In this document: piece by piece, positions 35,170 to 43,468 of the stretch
Numbering within the stretch: position 1 is the stretch's first letter
Layout of the letters: each line of letters opens with the position of its first letter
Origin: Thermoanaerobacter ethanolicus JW 200
GTDB lineage: Bacteria; Bacillota; Thermoanaerobacteria; Thermoanaerobacterales; Thermoanaerobacteraceae
NCBI RefSeq assembly: GCF_003722315.1
Contig: NZ_CP033580.1
Coordinates: 557,001 to 621,000, forward strand
Length of the DNA stretch: 64,000 nt
Direction: 5' to 3'
The notes under the pieces: generated by a model
Database searches by the model: none
What the model saw: only the letters and a program-made list of their open reading frames with translations
Told to the model about the DNA's origin: nothing
Position numbers and translations under genes: made by a program

Positions 35170-36222
35170 ATGAAATATGCCATTTATGGAATTTCTTTAA
35201 TATTTTTTAGTTTAATAATTTTACCTTCTGTAATAGTTTTTGGTTTTAATCCTCACAAAACTTCCTCAACGCCTACGAGTGAGGTCAAGCTTATTGATGG
35301 AGGGAAGCTAGTAAAATTAGACAATTTAGATAATACAGATTTGTACCATACAGTGAATGTTTTTATAACAAATCAAAACAAAATCCAGAAAATGGATTTA
35401 GAAGGGTATGTAAAAGGAGTAGTTGCTGCAGAAATGCCTGCAGAATTTGAAATGGAAGCTTTAAAGGCACAAGCTGTTGCAGCGAGGACTTATGTGCTCT
35501 CAAAAGAAATAGCTTTGGGAGGAAAAGGCTGTGATTTACATCCGGGGGCTGATGTGTGCACTGATTCGGAACATTGCCAAGCATGGCAATCTGAGGGGGA
35601 GCTGAAGGAAAAATGGGGAGAAAATTTTGATAAATACTATGCAAAAATATCTCAAGCAGTAGAAGATACAAAAGGGCTTGTATTAGTTTACGATGATGCT
35701 TTAATTGTGCCAGCTTATCATGCTATAAGTGGAGGAAAAACAGAGAATTCTGAGGACGTATGGCAGAGCAAAATTCCCTATTTAAGAAGTGTGGTTTCTC
35801 CTGGAGAAGAGGCAGCATCAAAATATAAAACTACTGTTATAGTGTCAAAAGAAGAATTTATAAATAAATTAAAGCAAAAAGAGCCTTCTTTGAAATTGGA
35901 TAATAGCAATATTTTAAATCAAATAAAAGATGTAGAAAGAACACAAGTTGGGCACGTTAAAACTTTAAAAATAGGGAATATAACTTTTAATGGTAAAGAT
36001 ATAAAAGAAATTTTTAATTTAAATTCTACAAATTTTAGCTTTGAGGCACAAGGAAATAACATTGTAATAACCGTCATAGGTTATGGTCACGGAGTGGGAA
36101 TGAGTCAATATGGAGCAAATGCAATGGCGAAACAAGGGAAAAAGTTTGACGAAATATTGAAATATTATTATACAGGGATAGAAATAGTAAAAATTGAAGA
36201 TTTATTGAAAATACAGCACTGA
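35170..36222 (+). CDS. spoIID: Stage II sporulation protein D
   Basis: A membrane-anchored lytic transglycosylase that works with SpoIIM and SpoIIP to remodel peptidoglycan during engulfment of the forespore. The 350-residue protein has an N-terminal membrane anchor (ISLIFFSLIILPSVIVFGF), the catalytic SpoIID domain with VAAEMPAEFEMEALKAQAVA, the disulfide/zinc region CDLHPGADVCTDSEHCQAW, and the C-terminal GYGHGVGMSQYGANAMA. Starts at ATG 35170 behind GGAGGGG. It is in the B. subtilis order (murA, spoIID, spoIIQ) but separated from murA by 16 kb of accessory DNA. Confidence 0.95.
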   Translation: MKYAIYGISLIFFSLIILPSVIVFGFNPHKTSSTPTSEVKLIDGGKLVKLDNLDNTDLYHTVNVFITNQNKIQKMDLEGYVKGVVAAEMPAEFEMEALKAQAVAARTYVLSKEIALGGKGCDLHPGADVCTDSEHCQAWQSEGELKEKWGENFDKYYAKISQAVEDTKGLVLVYDDALIVPAYHAISGGKTENSEDVWQSKIPYLRSVVSPGEEAASKYKTTVIVSKEEFINKLKQKEPSLKLDNSNILNQIKDVERTQVGHVKTLKIGNITFNGKDIKEIFNLNSTNFSFEAQGNNIVITVIGYGHGVGMSQYGANAMAKQGKKFDEILKYYYTGIEIVKIEDLLKIQH

Positions 36223-36241
36223 TAAAGTGCTGTATTTTTTG
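36210..36241 (+). terminator. Terminator after spoIID
   Basis: ATACAGCACT (36211-36220) pairs with AGTGCTGTAT (36226-36235), followed by TTTTTG. The stem spans the stop codon. Confidence 0.85.
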
Positions 36242-36270
36242 TATAAATAATTAAGTTAATGGTTAAAATA
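36241..36270 (+). promoter_or_regulatory. Sigma-F type promoter of spoIIQ
   Basis: GTATA (36241-36245), a 15-base spacer and GGTTAAAATA (36261-36270), matching the sigma-F pattern GYWTA-N15-GGNNANANTN. spoIIQ is a forespore sigma-F gene in B. subtilis. Confidence 0.65.
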
Positions 36271-36289
36271 CCATTTGGAGGTGAAAAAT

Positions 36290-37126
36290 GTGAGAATAAA
36301 CAGGGAAAATTTGATAAGATTTTTCGATAGAAAGGGTTTTTACATAGTATTATTTTTATCCGTAGTAGTGATAGCCGCTACATCAGTTTATGTTACTAAT
36401 AATAATTTAAAAAAATTAGAAGAACTCAGAAAAGCACAGCAAGAAGAAATTAATTCAGCTATTGAAAGTGATTGGGGTTATGAAGAAGAACTAGTGCAAG
36501 CTCAGGAAGAAAAAGAACAGCAAAATAATTCTACAGCTGTTATCAGCCAACAACAAGAAAATAACGTATCTGACAAAAAAGAAAATCCTCAACCGGTAAC
36601 AAAAAATAGTGACGAGGTTAAAAGTTCAGGGAAAAATGATAGTTTAACAAACAGCAAAGTAGCAACTGTTATGGCAAGTACTACATCCACAATAAAAAAA
36701 GATAGTAATTTATCTTCTACGATGTTAGTTTTATTGAAGCCTGTAAATGGAGACATAATATTAGAATTTGCTAAAGATAAGCTTGTATTTTCAAAAACCC
36801 TTCAAGAATGGACAACTCATAAAGGTGTAGATATTGGATCAAACTTAGGAGAACCTGTATTGTCAGCTATGGATGGAATTGTGACAAAGGTATATAAAGA
36901 TCCAAAATTAGGGAATACTGTTGTTATAAAAAATGGAAAATGGGAAACACGGTATGCAAATTTAGACGATGAGATTTTAGCAAAGGAACAAGAAAAAATA
37001 GTAAGAGGACAGCAAATAGGGAAAATAGGAGAATCAGCAAAGTTTGAAGTTGGGGAAGGACCCCACTTACATTTTGAACTTTTAGAAAATGGAATACCTG
37101 TTGATCCAATAGCATATTTTAAATAA
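36290..37126 (+). CDS. spoIIQ: SpoIIQ-like LytM/M23 peptidase
   Basis: Forespore membrane protein that pairs with mother-cell SpoIIIAH across the septum. The 278-residue protein has one membrane anchor (about 15-37, GFYIVLFLSVVVIAATSVYV), a charged Gln/Glu/Ser-rich stalk (40-145) and a C-terminal LytM domain. Zinc ligands H177 and D181 (HKGVD) and H259-L-H261 are all present, unlike B. subtilis SpoIIQ, which has lost a catalytic histidine; clostridial forms often keep them. GTG 36290 is 6 bases after GGAGGTG (36277-36283); ATG 36288 runs into a stop at once. Identity rests on position, sigma-F promoter and architecture. Confidence 0.88.
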   Translation: MRINRENLIRFFDRKGFYIVLFLSVVVIAATSVYVTNNNLKKLEELRKAQQEEINSAIESDWGYEEELVQAQEEKEQQNNSTAVISQQQENNVSDKKENPQPVTKNSDEVKSSGKNDSLTNSKVATVMASTTSTIKKDSNLSSTMLVLLKPVNGDIILEFAKDKLVFSKTLQEWTTHKGVDIGSNLGEPVLSAMDGIVTKVYKDPKLGNTVVIKNGKWETRYANLDDEILAKEQEKIVRGQQIGKIGESAKFEVGEGPHLHFELLENGIPVDPIAYFK

Positions 37127-37141
37127 GAACACCTGCTTAAA

Positions 37142-37176
37142 AAGACTTGGATACTTCCCGTATTCAAGTCTTTTTT
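37142..37176 (+). terminator. Terminator after spoIIQ
   Basis: AAGACTTGGATAC pairs with GTATTCAAGTCTT with one mismatch around TTCCC, followed by TTTT. Confidence 0.8.
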
Positions 37177-37256
37177 GTTTTTATAAATATTCTAATGGCT
37201 TTGTTTTGGCATATACATATTAATGAGATTTGAAAAATTTAAAGGGGGTTTTGGGT

Positions 37257-37517
37257 TTGAAAGATTACATAGAAGAGAGAACACTAGAAATATCAAAATA
37301 TATAGTAGAACACAAAGCAACTGTAAGAGAAGCTGCGAAGGTTTTTGGAGTTAGCAAAAGCACAGTTCACAAAGATGTGACAGAAAGGCTTCCAGATATA
37401 AACTTTGAATTATATAAAGAAGTGAGAGAGATTCTAAGCAAAAATAAAGCGGAAAGGCATATAAGAGGAGGAAAAGCAACTAAAATAAAATATCAAAAAA
37501 CGAACAATAAATTTTAA
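37257..37517 (+). CDS. spoIIID: Sporulation transcriptional regulator SpoIIID
   Basis: Mother-cell DNA-binding regulator that adjusts the sigma-E regulon. The 86-residue protein aligns well with B. subtilis SpoIIID: start MKDYIEERTLEISKYIVE, helix-turn-helix EAAKVFGVSKSTVHKDVTER, and the basic C-terminal AERHIRGGKATKIKY. TTG 37257 is 8 bases after AAAGGGGG (37241-37248); TTG 37251 is too close to it. The gene has its own upstream region after the spoIIQ terminator; a sigma-E promoter there is not clear to me. mbl follows, as in B. subtilis. Confidence 0.95.
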   Translation: MKDYIEERTLEISKYIVEHKATVREAAKVFGVSKSTVHKDVTERLPDINFELYKEVREILSKNKAERHIRGGKATKIKYQKTNNKF

Positions 37518-37582
37518 GAAAATAAAAGAGGATTTTGTAAATTTGTAGCGAATTAATAAATTGATAATAAATTAAACATTTC

Positions 37583-37626
37583 GGCATCAATGTCGATAAT
37601 TTAAGTGGATGCCATTTTTGTCGAAA
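37583..37626 (+). promoter_or_regulatory. Hairpin with T-run and a Spo0A-box-like site before mbl
   Basis: GGCATC (37583-37588) pairs with GATGCC (37608-37613), followed by ATTTTTG, a possible terminator for spoIIID. Overlapping it, TTTGTCGAA (37617-37625) fits the Spo0A box TTTGTCRAA. The site ends 23 bases before the mbl start. Confidence 0.4.
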
Positions 37627-37648
37627 TACATAAGAAAGGTGTGTTTGG

Positions 37649-38680
37649 ATGTTTGCGATCTCTAAGGATATCGGAATTGACCTTGGCACGGCATCTGTCC
37701 TGGTCTACATCAAAGGGGAAGGAATTGTTTTAAAAGAACCATCAGTTGTAGCAATTGATAGAAATACTAATAAAATTCTTGCAGTTGGCGAAGAAGCACA
37801 AAGAATGGTAGGCAGGACGCCAGGGAATATATTAGCCATGAAGCCTATGAGGGCGGGAGTAATTTCTGACTACGACGTTACAGAGAAAATGCTTAGGTAT
37901 TTTATAAACAAAGCCTGTGGGGGAAGGTTTTTATTAAGACCCAAAATAATGATTTGTATTCCAAGTGGCGTAACACAGGTAGAAAAAAGAGCTGTCATTG
38001 ATGCAGCATTACAAGCAGGAGCGCGAAAAGCTTATCTCATCGAAGAACCTATTGCGGCAGCCATAGGAGCAGGATTAGATATATCACAGCCTAGTGGAAA
38101 TATGATTGTAGATATTGGGGGAGGCACCACTGACATAGCCGTAATTTCTTTGGGGAGTTCAGTGGTGTCTAAAAATATTAAAGTAGCGGGGGACAATTTT
38201 GATGAGGCAATTATAAGGCATATGAGAAAAAAACATCATATAATAATAGGAGAAAGAATGGCAGAAGAAATAAAAATAAATATAGGTACTGCCTACTTTG
38301 ACGGTAAAGAAGAGAAAATGCTAGTAAAAGGGAGAAGTTTAATGTCAGGTTTGCCTCAGAATGTAGAAGTGACTTCCAGTGAAATATGTGAAGCATTAAA
38401 AGAGCCTCTTGAAGAAATTGTTGAAGCTGTCCACAGTGTATTAGAAAGAACACCTCCTGAATTAGCGGCGGACATAAGTGACAAAGGGATAGTACTCACG
38501 GGGGGTGGAGCATTGCTAAAAGGAATGGACAGGCTTTTAAGGGAAAGGATGAATACACCTGTATATCTTGCAAATGACCCTATAAGTTGTGTGGCTTTAG
38601 GTGCAGGGAAAGCATTGGATTCTCTTGAATTATTAGAAAAATCAGAAACTGTAATAGACGTATACAAAATCAATAAGTAA
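37649..38680 (+). CDS. mbl: Rod-shape actin homologue (MreB/Mbl)
   Basis: Bacterial actin that guides lateral wall synthesis under the membrane. The 343-residue protein starts MFAISKDIGIDLGTASVLVYIKGEGIVL with the phosphate-1 loop DLGTAS, the phosphate-2 loop DIGGGTTDIAVISLG and the adenosine motif LTGGGALLKGMDRL. Paralogues MreB, Mbl and MreBH are hard to separate by eye; the place between spoIIID and flagellar rod genes is that of B. subtilis mbl. AAAGGTG lies 7 bases before the ATG. It is followed 12 bases later by the first rod gene. Confidence 0.92.
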   Translation: MFAISKDIGIDLGTASVLVYIKGEGIVLKEPSVVAIDRNTNKILAVGEEAQRMVGRTPGNILAMKPMRAGVISDYDVTEKMLRYFINKACGGRFLLRPKIMICIPSGVTQVEKRAVIDAALQAGARKAYLIEEPIAAAIGAGLDISQPSGNMIVDIGGGTTDIAVISLGSSVVSKNIKVAGDNFDEAIIRHMRKKHHIIIGERMAEEIKINIGTAYFDGKEEKMLVKGRSLMSGLPQNVEVTSSEICEALKEPLEEIVEAVHSVLERTPPELAADISDKGIVLTGGGALLKGMDRLLRERMNTPVYLANDPISCVALGAGKALDSLELLEKSETVIDVYKINK

Positions 38681-38692
38681 GAAGGTGATTTT

Positions 38693-39448
38693 ATGTTAAG
38701 AGGGCTTTACACTGCCTCTTCGGGGATGATTACCCAAACTAAGATAATGGATGTTTTGGTGAATAATCTTGCAAATGTTAATACAGTAGGATATAAAAGA
38801 GATGTGGTAGTTACTTCCTCTTTCCCAAATTTTGAAGTAACAAGACATGGTGGCGATAACACACCGCCTAACGGGAAAATTGGAAGAATGGATTACGGCG
38901 TGTTAGTTGACACTTTTCATACAAATTTTGAAGAAGGTGCTTTTTCTCAAACAAATGGTAAGTTAGACTTTGCGATAGATGGCAATGGGTTTTTTGTGGT
39001 AAATACCCCTAATGGTCAAAGGTATACAAGGGATGGCTCTTTTACTTTATCCAAAGATGGGTATTTAGTCACACAAGAGGGATATATTGTAGAAGGGGAA
39101 AATGGGCCTATACAGTTGTCACAAGGAGACATTTCTGTTGATGAGATGGGCAATATTATAAACAATGGTCAATTGGTGGACAGGCTTAGAATTGTGGATT
39201 TTGATAATTATGATGGTTTAAGAAAAGAGGGCAATAATTTATTTTTTATAGATAACAGTGCCAATGTACAAGTTATTCCTGCAACAGGGAAAATAAAGCA
39301 AGGTTTTTTAGAACAGTCAAATGTGAATTCCGTTAAAGAAATGGTAAATATGATAAGCGTGATGAGAAATTATGAATCAAATCAGAAGGTTGTAATTGCT
39401 TTTGATGAGACTCTTGGAAAAGCTGTCAACGAAGTTGGAAAAGTATAA
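38693..39448 (+). CDS. Flagellar hook-basal body (FlgG/FlhO-like) rod protein
   Basis: A 251-residue axial rod protein. It starts MLRGLYTASSGMITQTKIMDVLVNNLANVNTVGYK, the rod/hook N-terminal motif, has the central TNGKLDFAIDGNGFFVV and GQRYTRDGSFTL, and ends in a coiled coil (GFLEQSNVNSVKEMVNMISVMRNYE). It corresponds in position to flhO of B. subtilis. Exported by the flagellar type III apparatus; no signal peptide, as expected. It is 5 bases before the next rod gene region and part of mbl-flhO-flhP. Confidence 0.9.
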   Translation: MLRGLYTASSGMITQTKIMDVLVNNLANVNTVGYKRDVVVTSSFPNFEVTRHGGDNTPPNGKIGRMDYGVLVDTFHTNFEEGAFSQTNGKLDFAIDGNGFFVVNTPNGQRYTRDGSFTLSKDGYLVTQEGYIVEGENGPIQLSQGDISVDEMGNIINNGQLVDRLRIVDFDNYDGLRKEGNNLFFIDNSANVQVIPATGKIKQGFLEQSNVNSVKEMVNMISVMRNYESNQKVVIAFDETLGKAVNEVGKV

Positions 39449-39462
39449 GGAGGATGAAAATT

Positions 39463-40263
39463 ATGATGAGGGCATTGTGGTCTGCAGCAACTGGCATGAC
39501 TGCTCAGCAACTTAACGTAGATGTTATCGCGAATAATCTTGCGAATGTAAATACTACTGCTTTTAAAAGAGATAGGGCCGAATTTAAAGATTTAATATAT
39601 CAAACTTTACAAAGAGAAAACGTATATGGTGGACAAGGTAAACCTGTCAATATGCAAGTAGGGGTAGGCGTGAGACCTTCAGCAATTGTAAAAGATTTTA
39701 CGGAAGGAAGCCTCCAGCAGACAGAGAATCCTTTGGATTTGGCATTGGATGGAGAAGGCTTTTTTGCTGTGTTAGGACCGGATGACAAAGTTTATTACAC
39801 GAGGGATGGAAGTTTTAAATTAAGTGCTGACGGTAACACTTTAATGCTTGTAACTGCTGACGGCTATCCTGTATTAGATGACAGCGGTAATCCCATAGTT
39901 TTTGACAGCACTGAAAAAGATATATCAGTATCGCCAATGGGTGTAATAAGCGTAAAAAATCCTGATGGAACTACTCAAGAAGTAGCTACTTTAGGAATCT
40001 ATAATTTTGTCAATCCTCAGGGACTTTTAAGTGTGGGTAGTAATCTCTATGAGCCAACAGAAGCCTCAGGGCAGCCTGGTACAAGAGATGACTTTCAAGG
40101 AAGAATGGGCAAAGTCATGCAAGGATTTTTAGAAACCTCAAATGTCCAAGTTGTAAAGGAAATGGTGGACATGATTGCCGCACAAAGAGCTTATGAAATA
40201 AATTCAAAAGCTATACAAGCAGCTGATGAAATGCTGGGAATTGCAAATAATCTGAGAAGATAA
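39463..40263 (+). CDS. Flagellar distal rod protein (FlgG/FlhP-like)
   Basis: A 266-residue FlgG-type protein: MMRALWSAATGMTAQQLNVDVIANNLANVNTTAFK at the start, TENPLDLALDGEGFFAVLGP in the middle and GFLETSNVQVVKEMVDMIAAQRAYEINSKAI at the end. This C-terminal sequence is closer to classical FlgG than that of the preceding paralogue. ATG 39463 has AAGGAGG (39447-39453) 9 bases upstream; ATG 39454 abuts it. Probably cotranscribed with mbl and the upstream rod gene. Confidence 0.92.
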   Translation: MMRALWSAATGMTAQQLNVDVIANNLANVNTTAFKRDRAEFKDLIYQTLQRENVYGGQGKPVNMQVGVGVRPSAIVKDFTEGSLQQTENPLDLALDGEGFFAVLGPDDKVYYTRDGSFKLSADGNTLMLVTADGYPVLDDSGNPIVFDSTEKDISVSPMGVISVKNPDGTTQEVATLGIYNFVNPQGLLSVGSNLYEPTEASGQPGTRDDFQGRMGKVMQGFLETSNVQVVKEMVDMIAAQRAYEINSKAIQAADEMLGIANNLRR

Positions 40264-40286
40264 TTTATTGAAAGGGATGACCTTGC

Positions 40287-40622
40287 ATGGAAATAAATCC
40301 TATAAATAACAGTGACATAAATAAATTTCAAATTGATTTGCAAAAAGATGGAAGTGATTTTGAACGAATAATACAACAGGCGATAAAAGACAAAGACAGT
40401 AAAAAGCTTAAAGAAGCATGTCAGCAATTAGAGGCAACTTTTATAGGGCTTATGTTAAATGAGATGATAAAGACAATTCCAGAAGACACATTGACGGGAG
40501 ATAGCCTAGCAAATGATGTTTTTACTTCTATGCTGTACGATAAATATGCTGAAATATTGGCGCAAAATGGTTCTTTTGGACTGGCTGACCAAATATATAA
40601 TCAACTTTCTAAGAAAGTGTGA
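40287..40622 (+). CDS. Rod-binding protein (FlgJ N-terminal-like)
   Basis: A 111-residue protein matching the FlgJ N-terminal rod-binding domain: LKEACQQLEATFIGLMLNEM, then IPEDTLTGDSLANDVFTSMLYDKYAEILAQNGSFGLADQIY. It lacks the muramidase domain of enterobacterial FlgJ, as is usual in Firmicutes. Acts as a cap or scaffold for rod assembly. It follows two rod genes and ends this group at a terminator. Confidence 0.88.
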   Translation: MEINPINNSDINKFQIDLQKDGSDFERIIQQAIKDKDSKKLKEACQQLEATFIGLMLNEMIKTIPEDTLTGDSLANDVFTSMLYDKYAEILAQNGSFGLADQIYNQLSKKV

Positions 40623-40646
40623 AAGGGCGCTTGCCCTTTTTATTTT
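40622..40646 (+). terminator. Terminator after the rod-binding gene
   Basis: AAGGGC (40623-40628) pairs with GCCCTT (40633-40638), followed by TTTATTTTT. Confidence 0.82.
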
Positions 40647-40657
40647 TCATTTTTTTG

Positions 40658-40666
40658 TGATATAAT
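40658..40666 (+). promoter_or_regulatory. Extended -10 promoter of fabZ
   Basis: TGATATAAT is a perfect extended -10 (TGN-TATAAT) with no good -35. It lies 62 bases before the fabZ start. Confidence 0.5.
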
Positions 40667-40727
40667 CAATGATAAGCCACTGTTTTGTCATATCTTCTAA
40701 TTCCGCTAAAAAGAGGTGAAACATAGG

Positions 40728-41156
40728 GTGGAAAATAAAGACATAAGAAAAATTCTTCCTCATAGATATCCTTTTTTATTAGTGGATAGAATAATAGAAA
40801 TTGAAGAAGGTAAAAAAGCTGTTGGAATAAAAAATGTGACCGCTAATGAACCTTTTTTTCAAGGGCATTTTCCAGACAATCCTATAATGCCAGGAGTTCT
40901 TATTGTTGAGGCATTGGCACAAGTAGCCGGGATTGCTGTTATGAATATAGAAGAGTTTAAAGGTAAATTAGGGCTTTTTACAGGTATTGATAAATGTCGC
41001 TTCAAAAAAGTGGTAAGGCCTGGTGACCAACTTGTTTTAGAAGTTTTAATAGATTCTATAAAGATGGGGCTTGTAAAAGCTAAAGGTGCTGCAAAAGTTG
41101 GAGATGAAGTTGTAGCTACTGCAGAGCTTATGTTTATAATGACTGAAGAAAATTAA
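40728..41156 (+). CDS. fabZ: 3-hydroxyacyl-ACP dehydratase FabZ
   Basis: Dehydrates 3-hydroxyacyl-ACP in fatty acid elongation. The 142-residue hot-dog protein starts [22 protein letters not shown] and has the catalytic H47 in [23 protein letters not shown], with E61 as the second catalytic residue. GTG 40728 lies 9 bases after AAGAGGTG (40711-40718); GTG 40716 is within that site. fabZ (ywpB) sits after flhO-flhP in B. subtilis too. murJ follows 12 bases later. Confidence 0.95.
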   Translation: MENKDIRKILPHRYPFLLVDRIIEIEEGKKAVGIKNVTANEPFFQGHFPDNPIMPGVLIVEALAQVAGIAVMNIEEFKGKLGLFTGIDKCRFKKVVRPGDQLVLEVLIDSIKMGLVKAKGAAKVGDEVVATAELMFIMTEEN

Positions 41157-41168
41157 GGAGTTGTATGT

Positions 41169-42734
41169 ATGTCGACGGCTAAAAAAACTGTAAAAGCGGC
41201 TAGCGTCATAATGATAATAACTCTACTGAGTAAAGTATTTGGATTTTTGAGAGATATGGCTTTAGCTTCCCAATTTGGTACATCTGTTTCCATGGATGCA
41301 TATAATATGGCGACTGTCATACCTATGATACTTTTTGCAGCAGTAACTGCTTCAATAGCTACTACTGTTGTGCCAATATTTACCGAATATTTACAAAAAG
41401 AGGGGAAACAAAAGGCTTTTGATTTTATAAATAACCTTTTAGGTGTGGTATTAATTGCGACAGTAGTTTTAACTTTCTTGGGTTTTATATTTGCACCTTA
41501 TCTTGTAAAATTTGTAGCGCCAGCTTTTACAGGGGAAAAATTTGAGTTGACAGTAAAACTTACGACTATATTATTACCTACAATGGTGTTAATAGCTGCA
41601 TCTAATATTTTCACTGGTGCTCTTCAGGCGATGGAACATTTTACTGTTCCTGCTATGATAGGTATACCTTACAATATTATCGTAATAACAGTAGCAATTT
41701 TATATGGGAGCAAATTTGGGATTACGATAGTAGCTTATTCTATAATTATTGCTACTTTCATACAAGCATTAATGCAATTGCCTGTTTTATACAAATTAGG
41801 TTACAAATTCAAGTTGAGAGTGAATTTTAAAGATGAAGGAGTAAAAAGAGTCATTTTATTGGCAATGCCTGTACTTATGGGGACAGGGATACAGACTATA
41901 AATGTTTATGTGGATAGAGTGATAGCTTCTTTTTTGCCTGATGGGAGTATTGCAGCATTGAATTATGCCAATAGGCTTAACATGTTTGCATTGGGGATTT
42001 TTTCAACAGCAATTGCAACTGTTATATACCCTGTTTTATCGAAACATTCAGTAGCTGACGACAAAGAAGGCTTTCTAAAGAGTTTAAATTTTGCGGTAAG
42101 TGGTATTTTATACGTATTAATACCTGTATCAGTTGGTGCAATGGTACTCCGAGTGCCTATAATAAAAGTATTATTCGAAAGAGGAGCTTTTGATGAGAGG
42201 TCGACATATCTTACCTCAATTGCCCTTTTTTATTTTGCCATAGGAATGACTGCGTATGGCCTTAGAGATGTTTTAAGTAGAAGTTTTTACTCTATGAAAG
42301 ATACAAAAACTCCTATGATAAATGGTGCTATGGCTGTATTACTAAATATTGCACTTAATTTAATTTTGGTTAGATATTTAAAATTAGGTGGACTTGCACT
42401 TTCTACTTCTATTGCAGCCATATTTACTACTTTTCTTTTATTTACTTCTTTAAAAAGAAAACTTGGGAAAATAGGCGGGAAATACATGTTTATGAGTTTT
42501 ATAAAGGCAATGTTTGCAGCAATTGTAATGGGGGTGATAGTGCATTTTATGTATAATAATTTAATTGTTAAGATGCCGTCAGATAAAAGAATTTATGAGG
42601 TTATAGTCCTGTTTATAACTATATTAGTGGGGGCTATAATTTACTCTACTATTGTATTGGTTACTGATAAGTCTGCTTTTTCTTATCTCAAAAAAGGCAT
42701 AAAATTTCTAAATTCTAAACTTGTACGAAATTAA
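41169..42734 (+). CDS. murJ: Lipid II flippase MurJ (MviN)
   Basis: Moves lipid II across the membrane for peptidoglycan assembly. The 521-residue protein has about 14 membrane segments and the MOP-superfamily pattern: AASVIMIITLLSKVFGFLRDMALASQFG at the start, VDRVIASFLPDGSIAALNYANRL in the middle, and YSMKDTKTPMINGAMAVLLNIALNLIL later. AAGGAG lies upstream of two nearby ATGs; 41169 is in frame. Probably cotranscribed with fabZ. An IS607-type element lies immediately downstream. Confidence 0.92.
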   Translation: MSTAKKTVKAASVIMIITLLSKVFGFLRDMALASQFGTSVSMDAYNMATVIPMILFAAVTASIATTVVPIFTEYLQKEGKQKAFDFINNLLGVVLIATVVLTFLGFIFAPYLVKFVAPAFTGEKFELTVKLTTILLPTMVLIAASNIFTGALQAMEHFTVPAMIGIPYNIIVITVAILYGSKFGITIVAYSIIIATFIQALMQLPVLYKLGYKFKLRVNFKDEGVKRVILLAMPVLMGTGIQTINVYVDRVIASFLPDGSIAALNYANRLNMFALGIFSTAIATVIYPVLSKHSVADDKEGFLKSLNFAVSGILYVLIPVSVGAMVLRVPIIKVLFERGAFDERSTYLTSIALFYFAIGMTAYGLRDVLSRSFYSMKDTKTPMINGAMAVLLNIALNLILVRYLKLGGLALSTSIAAIFTTFLLFTSLKRKLGKIGGKYMFMSFIKAMFAAIVMGVIVHFMYNNLIVKMPSDKRIYEVIVLFITILVGAIIYSTIVLVTDKSAFSYLKKGIKFLNSKLVRN

Positions 42735-42794
42735 TTTTGTAAATGAGGTGGTTAAAACAGTTGACAAAAACATGTAAAAATATATAAAAACTTA

Positions 42795-42823
42795 TTGGAT
42801 ACGTTGTATATTTGAGATATAAT
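42795..42823 (+). promoter_or_regulatory. Promoter within the left end of the IS607-type element
   Basis: TTGGAT (42795-42800), a 17-base spacer and TATAAT (42818-42823). The expected start near 42830 lies downstream of the ATG at 42824, which bears on the tnpA start. Confidence 0.5.
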
Positions 42824-43468
42824 ATGATTAAGGTGATTGTAATATATTCAATAGGTGAATTTTCTAAAAAATTAGGAGTATCAATACAAACTTTGAGAAA
42901 TTGGGATAAGGAAGGTAAATTAAAACCTATTAAATTAAAAAGCGGACATAGAAGATATACAGATGAGCATTTTGTAATAGCAAGTAATTTATTGCACAAA
43001 CCTTTACCACGAAGAACTATTATATATGCAAGAGTATCATCTAATAAACAGAAAAAAGAACTTGAACATCAAATAGAAAGTTTAAAACAATTTTGTATAG
43101 CAAGAGGTATTGTCGTAGATGAAATATTATCAGATATAGGAAGTGCTTTAAATTATAATAGGCCCAAATTTCAAAAATTGTTCGACTTAATATTATCCAA
43201 TCAAGTTGAAAGAGTGATAATAGCATATAAAGATAGGTTTGTTAGATTTGGATATGACTTTTTTGAAAGCATATGCAAAAGATATAATGTAGAAATAATA
43301 GTAATGAACAATGCAGAAGACAAAACTTATGAACAAGAAATGGTTGAAGATTTAATGACAATTATTCATGTATTTTCAGCTAGATTATATGGTAGTAGAA
43401 GTTATAAACAAAAAAAGTTAAAAAAAGTGGCAAAGGAAGTGCTTGAGCGTGAGATTCAAGAAGAATGA
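42824..43468 (+). CDS. tnpA: IS607-family serine recombinase TnpA
   Basis: About 214 residues. An N-terminal MerR-like helix-turn-helix (YSIGEFSKKLGVSIQTLRNW) is followed by a serine-resolvase catalytic domain with the nucleophile in IYARVSSNKQK and the helices QIESLKQFCIARG and VIIAYKDRFVRFGYDFFE. It would cut and join the element without long target repeats. The start is uncertain: the ATG at 42824 overlaps the -10 hexamer, and AAGGTG (42830-42835) lies after it, so initiation at GTG 42833 or at a non-AUG codon is possible. It overlaps tnpB by 20 bases. Confidence 0.88.
   Translation: MIKVIVIYSIGEFSKKLGVSIQTLRNWDKEGKLKPIKLKSGHRRYTDEHFVIASNLLHKPLPRRTIIYARVSSNKQKKELEHQIESLKQFCIARGIVVDEILSDIGSALNYNRPKFQKLFDLILSNQVERVIIAYKDRFVRFGYDFFESICKRYNVEIIVMNNAEDKTYEQEMVEDLMTIIHVFSARLYGSRSYKQKKLKKVAKEVLEREIQEE

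Noticed and set aside
37185-37220. Possible sigma-E promoter before spoIIID (AAATATT and CATATACA)
   Set aside because: The spacer is 18 bases, too long for the 13-15 expected of sigma-E.
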